This document shows positions 11,696 to 19,998 of a stretch of DNA of 19,998 nt, in pieces; position 1 is the first letter of the stretch; every line of letters begins with the position of its first letter. The position numbers and the translations under genes are program-made. Source of the DNA: Clostridiaceae bacterium (GTDB lineage Bacteria > Bacillota > Clostridia > Oscillospirales > Acutalibacteraceae); NCBI GenBank assembly GCA_904501755.1, contig CAJGBV010000025.1:1-19998 (forward strand). Reading direction: 5' to 3'. The notes beneath the pieces are model-generated. The model was not told the origin of the DNA. It ran no database searches and saw only the letters and a list, made by a program, of their open reading frames with translations.

Positions 11696-14530
11696 ATGGC
11701 TTTAGAAAAAATTATCATTAAGGGTGCAAGAGCACACAATCTAAAAAATGCAGATGTAGAAATACCCAGAGATAAACTGATTGTTTTTACAGGACTTTCA
11801 GGCTCAGGTAAATCCTCACTTGCCTTTGATACTATTTATGCAGAGGGACAGAGAAGATATGTTGAGTCCCTGTCTTCTTATGCCCGTATGTTTTTGGGAC
11901 AGATGGATAAGCCTGATGTGGATAGCATCGAGGGACTCTCTCCCGCAATTTCCATTGACCAGAAGACAACCTCTAAAAATCCTCGTTCCACTGTGGGAAC
12001 GGTTACGGAAATTTATGATTATTTAAGACTGCTTTATGCCCGTACGGGTGTACCTCACTGTCCTATATGTAACAAAGAAATTTCACAGCAGACCACCGAC
12101 CAGATAGTAAAAAAGGTACTCGCACTGAGTGAGGGTACAAAAATTCAGGTTTTGGCACCTGTGGTAAGAGGCAGAAAGGGACGTCACGAAAAAGAGCTTG
12201 AGGCGGCAAAAAAATCAGGTTTTGTAAGGGTTAGAATTGATGGAAATCTTTATGATTTGTCCGAAGAAATAATACTGGATAAAAATATAAAGCATCATAT
12301 TGAAGTGGTTGTTGACCGACTGGTTATAAAGGAAGAAATAAAAAGCCGACTGACAGACAGTATTGATACTGCGGCAAAGCTTGCTGACGGTATTATATAT
12401 ATAGATGTAGTAGGCGGCGAAGAGCTTCATTTTTCTCAGAATTATGCCTGCGATGAGCATGGGGTAAGTCTGCCTGAACTGACTCCTACACTGTTTTCCT
12501 TTAATAATCCTCTGGGTGCCTGTCCCGACTGCTCAGGTATAGGCAGATTTTTAAAGGTTAACCCCGACCTTATTATTGAGGATGATAATTTATCGCTTAA
12601 TGAGGGGGTTTTCCGTTGCTCAGGCTGGAATATAAAGGGTGGACTTCAAAAGGGCAGTATAGCGAGAATGTACTTTAGCGGTCTTGCCCGTCACTTTGGC
12701 TTTACCCTTGATACTCCATTTAAAGAACTTACCGAAGAACAGCGTAACGCGATTCTTTATGGTACGGGAAATGAAAAAATAGATTTTGACAAGCTTGCCG
12801 AGTGGGGCGGAGGAATTTACCACAGTAATTTTGAGGGTGTTGTAAACAACCTTGAAAGAAGATTCAGAGAAACCGAATCTGATTATACAAAGCGTGAAAT
12901 AGAAAGCTATATGAGCGAGTGCGTCTGTCCTACCTGTAAGGGTGCAAGACTAAAGCCTGAGGCACTATCTGTTACAGTGGGCGGTAAAAATATAGATGAA
13001 ATATGTAATCTTTCTGTTACGGAGCATCTAAAGTTTATTGATACTTTTACATGTTCAAAGCAGAATGAAAAAATTGCAAAACCTATTGTAAAGGAAATAA
13101 AATCCCGTCTTGCATTTCTTAACGGTGTAGGACTTAGTTATCTCTGCCTTTCCCGTTCATCAGGTACTTTGTCGGGCGGAGAGAGTCAGCGTATAAGACT
13201 TGCTACCCAGATAGGCTCGGGACTTACAGGTGTGCTTTATATTCTTGATGAGCCAAGTATCGGTCTTCATCAGCGTGATAATGACCGACTTTTAGAGGCA
13301 CTTAAAAGGCTTCGTGATTTAGGTAATACACTAATTGTTGTTGAACACGACGAAGATACTATGCGTCAGGCTGACTATATAGTTGATATAGGACCCGGTG
13401 CAGGTGTTCACGGCGGTGAGATTATATATTCGGGTGAGCTTGACGGACTACTCAGGTGCGAAAATTCAATAACTGCTCATTACCTTACAGGCAAAAAGAA
13501 AATTCCTGTTCCCGCAGTCAGAAGAAAGGGCAACGGCAATTTCCTTATTGTTAAGGGAGCCAGTGAAAACAACCTTAAAAATATCAATGCAAAAATACCT
13601 CTTGGTACCTTTACCTGTGTTACGGGTGTTTCAGGTTCGGGCAAATCCTCCCTTGTTAATGATATTATCTATAGCCATCTTGCTACCAAGCTGAATAAAG
13701 CAAGAACGGTCTGGGGTTCCTTTAAAACTATAGAGGGAACTGAACATCTTGATAAGGTTATAGATATTGACCAGTCGCCAATCGGCAGAACTCCAAGGTC
13801 AAACCCTGCTACCTATACGGGCGTATTTAATGATATAAGAGAATTGTTTGCTGTAACCAAGGATGCGAAAATGAAGGGCTTCGGTCCCGGAAGATTCTCC
13901 TTTAATGTCAGAGGCGGACGGTGTGAGGCTTGTGAGGGCGACGGTATAATAAAGATTGAAATGCAGTTTTTGCCCGATGTATATGTGCCCTGTGAGGTGT
14001 GCGGCGGTTCTCGGTATAATGAGGAAACTCTCACTGTTCGATATAAGGGAAAAAATATATATGATGTCCTTGAAATGACGGTTGAAGAGGGTGTAAAGTT
14101 CTTTGAAAATATACCAAGAATTCACAAGAAGCTAAAAACTCTCTATGAGGTAGGTCTTGGATATGTAAAACTTGGTCAGCCTGCAACTACTCTTTCGGGC
14201 GGTGAAGCTCAGCGTGTAAAACTCGCAACGGAACTTGCTAAAAGAAGCACGGGAAAGACTATATATATTCTCGACGAGCCTACAACGGGTCTTCATACCG
14301 CCGATGTCCACAGGCTTATTGAGGTTTTACAACGACTTGTTGAGGCGGGAAATACCGTGCTTGTAATTGAACACAATCTTGATGTTATTAAAACTGCCGA
14401 TTATATTATAGACTTAGGTCCCGAAGGCGGCGACGGCGGGGGACAGGTTATTGTCTGCGGAACGCCTGAAAAGGTGGCTGAATGTGAGGGTTCTTTTACG
14501 GGTAAGTATCTCAAAAATTTGCTTAATTAA
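11696..14530 (+). CDS. uvrA: UvrABC excinuclease subunit A
   Basis: Complete UvrA of 944 residues, typical length. This tandem ABC ATPase dimer finds helix-distorting DNA damage and loads UvrB. Seen are the first Walker A GLSGSGKSS near residue 31, the zinc module with CPICNKEI, the first signature LSGGESQRIRLATQ and Walker B ILDEPSIGLHQRDN, the second Walker A GVSGSGKSS near 640, the C-terminal zinc module GRCEACEGDG/CEVCGGSRYN, the second signature LSGGEAQRVKLATEL and DEPTTGLH. The ATG at 11696 (MALEKIIIKGARAHNLKN) is chosen because it matches the family N-terminus and follows a GAGGCGGA ribosome site; an in-frame TTG at 11681 would overlap the esterase stop. It is co-transcribed with uvrB. 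Confidence 0.98.
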   Translation: MALEKIIIKGARAHNLKNADVEIPRDKLIVFTGLSGSGKSSLAFDTIYAEGQRRYVESLSSYARMFLGQMDKPDVDSIEGLSPAISIDQKTTSKNPRSTVGTVTEIYDYLRLLYARTGVPHCPICNKEISQQTTDQIVKKVLALSEGTKIQVLAPVVRGRKGRHEKELEAAKKSGFVRVRIDGNLYDLSEEIILDKNIKHHIEVVVDRLVIKEEIKSRLTDSIDTAAKLADGIIYIDVVGGEELHFSQNYACDEHGVSLPELTPTLFSFNNPLGACPDCSGIGRFLKVNPDLIIEDDNLSLNEGVFRCSGWNIKGGLQKGSIARMYFSGLARHFGFTLDTPFKELTEEQRNAILYGTGNEKIDFDKLAEWGGGIYHSNFEGVVNNLERRFRETESDYTKREIESYMSECVCPTCKGARLKPEALSVTVGGKNIDEICNLSVTEHLKFIDTFTCSKQNEKIAKPIVKEIKSRLAFLNGVGLSYLCLSRSSGTLSGGESQRIRLATQIGSGLTGVLYILDEPSIGLHQRDNDRLLEALKRLRDLGNTLIVVEHDEDTMRQADYIVDIGPGAGVHGGEIIYSGELDGLLRCENSITAHYLTGKKKIPVPAVRRKGNGNFLIVKGASENNLKNINAKIPLGTFTCVTGVSGSGKSSLVNDIIYSHLATKLNKARTVWGSFKTIEGTEHLDKVIDIDQSPIGRTPRSNPATYTGVFNDIRELFAVTKDAKMKGFGPGRFSFNVRGGRCEACEGDGIIKIEMQFLPDVYVPCEVCGGSRYNEETLTVRYKGKNIYDVLEMTVEEGVKFFENIPRIHKKLKTLYEVGLGYVKLGQPATTLSGGEAQRVKLATELAKRSTGKTIYILDEPTTGLHTADVHRLIEVLQRLVEAGNTVLVIEHNLDVIKTADYIIDLGPEGGDGGGQVIVCGTPEKVAECEGSFTGKYLKNLLN

Positions 14531-14590
14531 TAAATTATTCACCAAAAAGCTGTTATATACAGTAAAATATAAGGGAAAGAGGGTGAGGCT

Positions 14591-15436
14591 GTGTTTGGTT
14601 ATATCCGTGCTTCAAAGCCTGAGATGCGGGTTAAAGAGTATGAAATGTACAAAGCGGTGTACTGTTCTCTTTGTAAGAAGCTGGGTAAGGAATATGGCTT
14701 TGTTACCCGATTTGCCTTAAGTTACGATTTTACCTTTATGGCACTTCTTGAGCTTTCTTTAAAAGAAGACTTCGCAGGTACTGAAAAAAAGACCTGTGTA
14801 TTTAATCCCCTTAAAAAATGCAATTACTGTAAAGAGGATTCGCAGTTTTTTTTGTCGGCGTCGGCACTTGTTATACTTTCCTATCAAAAGCTTATTGATG
14901 ATATATATGATGAAAAGGGATTTAAAAGGCTGACAGCAAAATTGCTGAAAACAGTTTTTAAGGGCGCTTATAAAAAAGCGGCAAAAAACTATCCTCAAAT
15001 TGATGAAATAGCAAAAGACTATATAGAGCAGCAAAGAAATGCGGAAAGCATAGAGAACTGCTCACTTGATATGGCGGCTCAGCCAAGCAGTAAAATGTTA
15101 TCAGCACTGTTGCCGATGTGTGCTGAAAGCGAAAATGATAAAAAGGTGCTTAGTTATCTTGGGCAGCTTTTGGGAAGATATATATATCTTCTTGACTGTA
15201 TTGCAGACAGAAAAAAGGATATAAAAAATAATTCCTTTAACCCACTTTCAAAGCTTGATGAGGGTGAGGCAAAGGAAAAAATTAAAACTCAGCTTTATAT
15301 AGTAATAAATGAGGCTGAAAAAGCCTTAGAGCTTTTGTCTGTCAAAAAATTTAAAGATATTCTCGGAAATATAATATATGTAGGTCTTGAGGATACGATG
15401 AATACAGAATTTATCCGATTGGAGAAAAACAAATGA
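14591..15436 (+). CDS. DUF5685 family protein
   Basis: A 281-residue protein matching the DUF5685 family of Clostridia: GTG-initiated MFGYIRASKPEMRVKEYEMYKAVYC with CSLCKKLG, and further cysteines at CNYC that together could bind a metal ion. The rest is mostly helical and rich in Lys and Glu, with conserved-looking ALSYDFTFMALL and GRYIYLLDCIAD segments typical of all-helical enzymes with an Asp-rich pocket; that reading is speculative. No signal peptide. The GTG at 14591 has AGAGGG 7 bases upstream. Its stop overlaps the ATG of the DnaJ/TPR gene (ATGA), a pairing that suggests a joint function. Function unknown. Confidence 0.8.
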   Translation: MFGYIRASKPEMRVKEYEMYKAVYCSLCKKLGKEYGFVTRFALSYDFTFMALLELSLKEDFAGTEKKTCVFNPLKKCNYCKEDSQFFLSASALVILSYQKLIDDIYDEKGFKRLTAKLLKTVFKGAYKKAAKNYPQIDEIAKDYIEQQRNAESIENCSLDMAAQPSSKMLSALLPMCAESENDKKVLSYLGQLLGRYIYLLDCIADRKKDIKNNSFNPLSKLDEGEAKEKIKTQLYIVINEAEKALELLSVKKFKDILGNIIYVGLEDTMNTEFIRLEKNK

Positions 15437-16044
15437 ATGATCCTTATGTAGTGCTGGGCGTGGACAGAAACGCCGGTGACGAAGAAATTAAAAAAGCTTA
15501 CAGGGAACTTGCCCGCAAATACCATCCCGACCATTATTCCGACAACCCTCTCTCAGAACTTGCTGCTGAAAAGATGAAGGAAATAAATGAAGCCTATGAT
15601 GCTATTATGAATGAACGCAGAGGCTCATCAAGCGGAAATAGTAACGCATATAGTGGTCAGTCTTCCTCGGGTGAGTTTAAGGACATCCGAGATATGATAA
15701 ACAGAGGACAAATAGATCAGGCACAGGTGGTACTTGACGGAATCCCCATAAGCAGAAGAAACGCCGAATGGTACTTTTTAAGTGGAATGGTACAGTACAG
15801 AAGAGGCTATTTTGATAATGCTTATTCAAGCTTTGCAAATGCCTGTAGATTAGACCCATCCAATGCTGAATATGCCGAAGCTTATAGAAGAATTCAGTAT
15901 CAGGGCAGAGGTAATTTCTCAGGTCCCTACAGGTCAGGAAGAAATATGGGCGGCAGTATGGATGCCTGTGATTGCTGTCAAACACTTATCTGTGCTGATT
16001 GCTGTTGTGAGTGTATGGGCGGCGACCTTATAAGGTGCTGCTAA
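15433..16044 (+). CDS. DnaJ-domain/TPR protein with Cys-rich tail
   Basis: A 203-residue protein. Residues 1-70 form a J domain with helix II and the HPD motif at 31-33 (KYHPDHYS), which would stimulate the ATPase of DnaK. A Ser/Gly-rich linker follows, then a helical region at about 90-155 with TPR-like pattern (WYFLSGMVQYRRGYFDNAYSSFANACRLDP, cited as one repeat by its WYFLSG and ANACRLDP ends). The tail carries a dense cysteine cluster (DACDCCQTLICADCCCECMG and a final CC), able to bind metal. It lacks the G/F and zinc-finger domains of true DnaJ, so it is a specialised co-chaperone, perhaps for the DUF5685 protein or the membrane protein on either side, with which it is translationally linked. 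Confidence 0.85.
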   Translation: MNDPYVVLGVDRNAGDEEIKKAYRELARKYHPDHYSDNPLSELAAEKMKEINEAYDAIMNERRGSSSGNSNAYSGQSSSGEFKDIRDMINRGQIDQAQVVLDGIPISRRNAEWYFLSGMVQYRRGYFDNAYSSFANACRLDPSNAEYAEAYRRIQYQGRGNFSGPYRSGRNMGGSMDACDCCQTLICADCCCECMGGDLIRCC

Positions 16045-16045
16045 G

Positions 16046-16579
16046 ATGAATAAAAAGACATCATATATTACCTTTTGTGCTTTAGTTTCCGCACTTATAT
16101 CAGCAATAATGATTACCTCCTATTTCCCTTACCTTACCTATGCTATACCTGCAGTGGCAGGGGCATTTGTTATTCTGCCTCTTGTGGAGCTGTCAAAGGG
16201 TTATGCTGTTCTTACTTATATAGCCTCCTCGCTACTTGTACTCTTTTTTTCAGAGCCTGAGGCTAAGCTTATGTATATTTGCTTTTTCGGATACTATCCT
16301 GTTTTAAAGGCGGTTTATGAAAGAACAAAAAGTAGGGCAATAGAGTATATTTTAAAGCTTATTACCTTTAACGGTGCGGTTACCCTTATATATGTGGGAC
16401 TTGCAAAGCTGTTTTTACTCGACCTTGAGGGTATAGGGGAATACGGTAAATATGGAATTGTTTTACTTTATATTTTAGGGAATATTGCTTTTATTCTTTA
16501 TGATATATGTCTTACCAGACTGTGTGTTTTTTATATTTGCAGACTTCACGAAAAAATTAAGAGGATAATGAGATTTTAA
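16046..16579 (+). CDS. Conserved polytopic membrane protein
   Basis: A 177-residue protein with about six hydrophobic helices (near residues 6-26, 30-48, 53-70, 74-92, 104-124 and 135-158) and a basic C-terminus. It resembles small integral membrane proteins of Clostridia such as ECF-type substrate-binding components, but no signature fixes the family. Its ATG is one base after the DnaJ/TPR stop and 2 bases separate its end from the flavoprotein, so it is embedded in the operon. Function unknown. Confidence 0.7.
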   Translation: MNKKTSYITFCALVSALISAIMITSYFPYLTYAIPAVAGAFVILPLVELSKGYAVLTYIASSLLVLFFSEPEAKLMYICFFGYYPVLKAVYERTKSRAIEYILKLITFNGAVTLIYVGLAKLFLLDLEGIGEYGKYGIVLLYILGNIAFILYDICLTRLCVFYICRLHEKIKRIMRF

Positions 16580-16581
16580 AT

Positions 16582-17820
16582 ATGAGTCAAAATGTAGTTG
16601 TTATAGGCGGCGGTGCGGCAGGTCTTATGGCGGCGGCAACGGCTGCATTAAAGACAAACAGAGTAACTGTTTTAGAGAAAAACGAAAGAACTGCCCGAAA
16701 AATTTTGGTAACGGGAAAGGGCAGATGCAATGTTACAAATAATTGTTCTAAAGATACCCTTATTGCAAATGTAGCCAAGAACGGCAAGTTTTTGTATTCG
16801 GCATTTTCTGCCTTTGATTCTTCGGATACAATGAAATACATAGAGTCTTTAGGTGTTCCTCTTAAAACCGAACGCGGAAACAGGGTGTTTCCTGTTTCGG
16901 ATAAGGCTATGGACATAGCCGATGCACTTTTAAAGGGTGCAAAAAAACAGGGTGTTTCTCTGGCACAGGGAAGAGCGGTTGAGATTTTGACCGAAAATAA
17001 CGCCGTTTGCGGTGTGCTTCTTGAGAATTCAAGTGTTATAAAGGCAGATAAAATAATACTTGCCACAGGGGGCGCTTCTTATTCTGGGACGGGCTCAACG
17101 GGGGACGGCTATAAAATAGCAGAGAAATTAGGACACAGTATTGCTCCCATTCATCCAAGCCTTATACCACTTTGTATAAAGGAAGGCTTTTGTGCCAAAA
17201 TGATGGGGCTTTCTCTTAAAAATGTCAGTCTGTCGGTTTTTGAAGAAGGTAAAAACAAGACTGTATATTCTGAACAGGGAGAAATGCTGTTTACTCATTT
17301 CGGTATTAGCGGACCCATTGTGCTGAGTGCTTCGGCGCATATGCGGTATATGGATAAAAAGCAGTATTACTGTGTTCTTGATATGAAGCCGGCACTGAGC
17401 ATAGAACAGCTTGATAAAAGACTTCAAAGGGATTTTTCGGAGAATTCCAACAAGAATTTTAGGAATGCTCTTGATGAGCTTTTGCCTCAGAAAATGATAC
17501 CTATAGTAGTTGCGCTGTCAGGTATCCCCGCAGAAACTAAGGTTAATCAGATAAGCAAGGAGCAGAGAATAGCTTTTTGCCACCTTTTGAAATATCTTAA
17601 AATGACGGTGACAGGTACCCGTCCTATTGAAGAAGCTATTATTACCAGCGGCGGTATTAATATAAAAGAAATCAATTCTGCAACAATGGAGTCTAAATTA
17701 GTAAAGGGACTTTATTTTGCGGGAGAGATTATAGATGTAGACGCTTACACAGGCGGCTTTAATTTGCAGATTGCCTTTTCCACAGGCTATCTTGCGGGAA
17801 AAAGTATTGAGGAGGATTAA
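16582..17820 (+). CDS. HI0933/BaiN-like NAD(P)/FAD-dependent oxidoreductase
   Basis: A 412-residue flavoprotein of the HI0933 family, which includes BaiN. The N-terminal Rossmann motif VVVIGGGAAGLMAAA binds FAD; KILVTGKGRCNVTNN is the family hallmark; ATGGASYSGTGSTGDGY is the second dinucleotide-contact loop; FTHFGISGP and the C-terminal FAGEIIDVDAYTGGFNLQ complete the family pattern. Members are cytoplasmic; BaiN has been implicated in bile-acid dehydroxylation, but most homologues sit next to cmk in Clostridia without any bile-acid genes, so a general unknown redox role is more likely here. It is 2 bases from cmk and shares its transcript. Confidence 0.92.
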   Translation: MSQNVVVIGGGAAGLMAAATAALKTNRVTVLEKNERTARKILVTGKGRCNVTNNCSKDTLIANVAKNGKFLYSAFSAFDSSDTMKYIESLGVPLKTERGNRVFPVSDKAMDIADALLKGAKKQGVSLAQGRAVEILTENNAVCGVLLENSSVIKADKIILATGGASYSGTGSTGDGYKIAEKLGHSIAPIHPSLIPLCIKEGFCAKMMGLSLKNVSLSVFEEGKNKTVYSEQGEMLFTHFGISGPIVLSASAHMRYMDKKQYYCVLDMKPALSIEQLDKRLQRDFSENSNKNFRNALDELLPQKMIPIVVALSGIPAETKVNQISKEQRIAFCHLLKYLKMTVTGTRPIEEAIITSGGINIKEINSATMESKLVKGLYFAGEIIDVDAYTGGFNLQIAFSTGYLAGKSIEED

Positions 17821-17822
17821 TT

Positions 17823-18494
17823 ATGGAAAAAACTATAGCTATTGCCATTGACGGACCTGCGGGGGCAGGAAAAAGTTCCCTTGCCAGAACTGTAGCAAAC
17901 AGACTTGATTATATTTATGTGGATACAGGAGCTCTTTACCGAACTATCGGTCTTGCTTTTATGAGAAACGGCATAGGTACCGATATTAATTGCGATATTG
18001 ACGAACAGCTAAGCAAAATTAATATTGATATAAAATTTATAGACGGTGTTCAGCATGTTTTTCTTAACGGTGAGGATGTAAGTGAGGAAATCAGAACACC
18101 AAATGCTTCTATGATGGCTTCCGCCGTTTCTGCCCTTCCTGCCGTTCGTGCTTTTCTTCTTGATATGCAGAGGGAATTTGCAGAGAAATATAATGTGATT
18201 ATGGACGGAAGAGATATAGGCACAGTTGTGCTTCCCGATGCTCAGGTTAAAATTTTCCTTACCGCCAGTGATGAGGAAAGAGCAAACCGTCGCTTTAAGG
18301 AGCTTAAAGAAAAGGGAAGCAATGTTACCTATGAAGAGGTACTCGCTGATATGAGAGAGCGTGATTATAACGATTCCCACAGAGCAATTGCCCCCTTAAA
18401 GCCCGCAAGTGACAGTGCTATTGCCGATACTACAGGACTGACTATTGAAGAGTCAATAGAGCTTCTTATGAAAATAATAAAGGAGAAGGTATGA
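17823..18494 (+). CDS. cmk: Cytidylate kinase
   Basis: A 223-residue (d)CMP kinase of normal length. It phosphorylates CMP and dCMP with ATP, recycling CMP released by phospholipid synthesis and RNA decay. Walker A is GPAGAGKSS near residue 12; VDTGALYR binds the nucleotide monophosphate; DGRDIGTVVLPDA and RRFKEL give the CMP-contact and lid residues. GGAGGA lies 7 bases before the ATG, at the end of the flavoprotein gene. The stop overlaps the start of plsC. Confidence 0.97.
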   Translation: MEKTIAIAIDGPAGAGKSSLARTVANRLDYIYVDTGALYRTIGLAFMRNGIGTDINCDIDEQLSKINIDIKFIDGVQHVFLNGEDVSEEIRTPNASMMASAVSALPAVRAFLLDMQREFAEKYNVIMDGRDIGTVVLPDAQVKIFLTASDEERANRRFKELKEKGSNVTYEEVLADMRERDYNDSHRAIAPLKPASDSAIADTTGLTIEESIELLMKIIKEKV

Positions 18495-19096
18495 TGAGTC
18501 CCTTTTACCGCGTTATAAGAGCTATTGTAAAGGTAGCAGTGTATCTTTATTTCCGTATCAGAAAATACGGAGTACATAACATTCCAAAGGAAGGTGCCTG
18601 TATTATCTGCTGTAATCACACTTCTATAAGCGATATTATGTTCATGGCTGTGCTTTGTCCAAGGCAGATACATTTTATGGCAAAGGATGAGCTTTTTAAA
18701 AATAAAATCCTTGCTTTCCTCTTCTCTAAATTGGGAGCATTTCCCGTAAACAGAAGAACAGGGGATAAATCTGCTATAAATCACGCAGAGGAAGTGCTAA
18801 AGCAAGGTCAAATTCTTGGGATTTTCCCTGAAGGCACCCGTCACACCGACGGTGCACCTCATAAGGCAAAGCCGGGTACAGCTATGTTGGCTCTTGCTAC
18901 AAAGGCACCCATTCTGCCCAGTGCTGTGTACAGAGAAAAGGCAAAGGTGCATCCCTTTCAGAAGGCGACCTTCCGTTTTGGCGATGTTATGACTTATGAG
19001 GAGTATGCAGGCGAGGAAACAGGAAAGGCGGCAATCCGCCGAGTTTCTGAGCTGATTACCGAAAAAATAACAGGGCTTTGGGAGATGAAGCACTAA
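18491..19096 (+). CDS. plsC: 1-acyl-sn-glycerol-3-phosphate acyltransferase
   Basis: A 201-residue membrane-associated acyltransferase that makes phosphatidic acid from lysophosphatidic acid. The catalytic H-x4-D box is NHTSISD, and the glycerophosphate-binding motif is FPEGTRH; an N-terminal hydrophobic stretch at about 6-20 anchors it to the membrane. Two adjacent ATG codons (18491 and 18494) overlap the cmk stop; AGGAG at 18481-18485 favours the second slightly, giving 200 residues. The order cmk-plsC-ispH is widespread in Clostridia. Confidence 0.93.
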   Translation: MMSPFYRVIRAIVKVAVYLYFRIRKYGVHNIPKEGACIICCNHTSISDIMFMAVLCPRQIHFMAKDELFKNKILAFLFSKLGAFPVNRRTGDKSAINHAEEVLKQGQILGIFPEGTRHTDGAPHKAKPGTAMLALATKAPILPSAVYREKAKVHPFQKATFRFGDVMTYEEYAGEETGKAAIRRVSELITEKITGLWEMKH

Positions 19097-19998
19097 ATGA
19101 TAACACTTGCAAAAACCGCAGGCTTTTGCTTCGGTGTAAACAGGGCTGTAAGTATGGTGGAAAAACTGGCTGATGAGGGCAAAAGGGTTTGCACTTTAGG
19201 TCCTATCATTCATAATGAACAGCTTGTAAGCAAACTGTCCGAAAAGGGAGTGAGGGTCATCTCCTCACCCGAAGAAGCAGGTGAGGGTGATACCCTTGTT
19301 ATACGCTCCCACGGTGTACCTGCCGAGATTTTCAGTCGGGCTGAAAAAACAGGTGCAACGGTAGTGGATGCCACCTGTCCCTTTGTTGCCAAAATTCACG
19401 CAATAGTGAGGGAGCATTCAAAGGAAGATGCGGTTATCCTTATTGCAGGGGATAAAAAGCACCATGAGGTTATAGGAATCTGCGGAAATGCACTCAGCGG
19501 TACACCTACCTATGTTTTTTCGGATAAGGAAGAACTCGAAAATTTAATGGAAAATCATCCCGAATTCAGCGAAAAACAGCTCATAGCGGTATCTCAGACC
19601 ACTTTTAATGCAGAAATTTGGAATGAATGTCAAAAAATTTTAAAAAAAGGCTATACAAATGCTTTGATTTTTGATACAATATGTAATGCGACTGCGATGC
19701 GTCAGCAGGAAGCAGACAGTCTGTCCAGAGTTAATGATTGTATGATTGTTATCGGTGGACGGCATAGCTCAAACACTGCAAAGCTGTTTGATGTTTGTTC
19801 TGCTAATTGCCGACACACCTACTTTATATCTACTGCAGATGATTTGCGGGAGGAGATGTATAAAGACAAGGAAAGCATTGGAGTTGTCGCCGGAGCATCT
19901 ACGCCGGCGCATATCATTAAGGAGGTTATTAAAACCATGTCGGAAAATTTACAATCGGTTGAACAGGTAGAAGAGGCTGTTCAGAAAAGCTTTGAGGA
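19097..19998 (+). CDS. ispH: 4-hydroxy-3-methylbut-2-enyl diphosphate reductase (3' truncated), probably fused to S1 domains
   Basis: The frame starts with ATG directly after the plsC stop and stays open to the window end (300 codons). IspH makes IPP and DMAPP in the last MEP-pathway step with an iron-sulfur cluster; its three cluster cysteines lie in GFCFGV, DATCPFV and DTICNAT, all present, with the catalytic histidines in IHNEQ and SHGVP and the TTF segment. The enzyme core ends near residue 280 at STPAHIIKEV, and the frame runs on into the acidic stretch MSENLQSVEQVEEAV. That continuation is typical of Clostridial IspH proteins fused to ribosomal protein S1 domains; the fusion itself lies outside the window and is inference. 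Confidence 0.95.
   Translation, partial: MITLAKTAGFCFGVNRAVSMVEKLADEGKRVCTLGPIIHNEQLVSKLSEKGVRVISSPEEAGEGDTLVIRSHGVPAEIFSRAEKTGATVVDATCPFVAKIHAIVREHSKEDAVILIAGDKKHHEVIGICGNALSGTPTYVFSDKEELENLMENHPEFSEKQLIAVSQTTFNAEIWNECQKILKKGYTNALIFDTICNATAMRQQEADSLSRVNDCMIVIGGRHSSNTAKLFDVCSANCRHTYFISTADDLREEMYKDKESIGVVAGASTPAHIIKEVIKTMSENLQSVEQVEEAVQKSFE

Overview
The window looks like chromosome of a Gram-positive anaerobe of the class Clostridia, probably in the Ruminococcaceae/Oscillospiraceae area. The grounds are the order uvrB - esterase - uvrA - DUF5685 - DnaJ/TPR - BaiN-like flavoprotein - cmk - plsC - ispH (probably ispH fused to S1 domains), AGGAG-type ribosome sites, consensus sigma-A promoters, and a DUF348/3D-domain wall protein. 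This is inference from gene families and order; no taxonomic marker gene is present.

Layout. (1) 1-1729, plus strand: the 3' part of a neurotransmitter:sodium symporter gene, then a flavin-reductase-like gene. They end in two back-to-back hairpin terminators shared with the convergent gene. (2) 1807-2823, minus strand: a membrane-anchored DUF348/3D-domain protein with a perfect TTGACA/TATAAT promoter. (3) 2830-3271: a gene-free stretch with a palindrome, short tandem repeats, a terminator and a promoter. (4) 3272-5151: a PHP-family histidinol phosphatase and an EutH-like membrane protein, overlapping by ATGA. (5) 5189-5464: a truncated uvrB 5' fragment with its own ribosome site, much richer in G+C than anything around it. 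(6) 5465-9052: a very AT-rich accessory segment. It carries 10-bp-spaced direct repeats, a terminator, a promoter with a strongly structured RNA ending in a UUCG-capped terminator, and four small genes (a protein with no usable ATG, a FxLYD-like membrane protein and two lipoproteins). (7) 9053-19998: intact uvrB and a long co-directional housekeeping operon running off the right edge inside ispH.

The main result concerns regions 5-7. The truncated fragment and the intact uvrB share a 35-bp block with one mismatch exactly where the fragment ends (UvrB about codon 91, in the invariant segment before the beta-hairpin). The coding DNA upstream of that block is clearly diverged. This looks like the two attachment sites of an element that inserts inside uvrB and restores the gene by supplying a new promoter and 5' end, as ICE SXT does at prfC. 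No recombinase gene is visible, so the segment would be non-autonomous, decayed or mobilised in trans. Oddly, it is the left fragment, not the right one, that has foreign base composition; serial insertion at the same site is one explanation.

How the genes work together: UvrA and UvrB are the damage-recognition pair of nucleotide excision repair. Cmk, PlsC and IspH serve CMP phosphorylation, phosphatidic acid synthesis and isoprenoid synthesis in a common Clostridial cluster. The accessory genes are mostly secreted or membrane proteins of unknown role downstream of the structured RNA.
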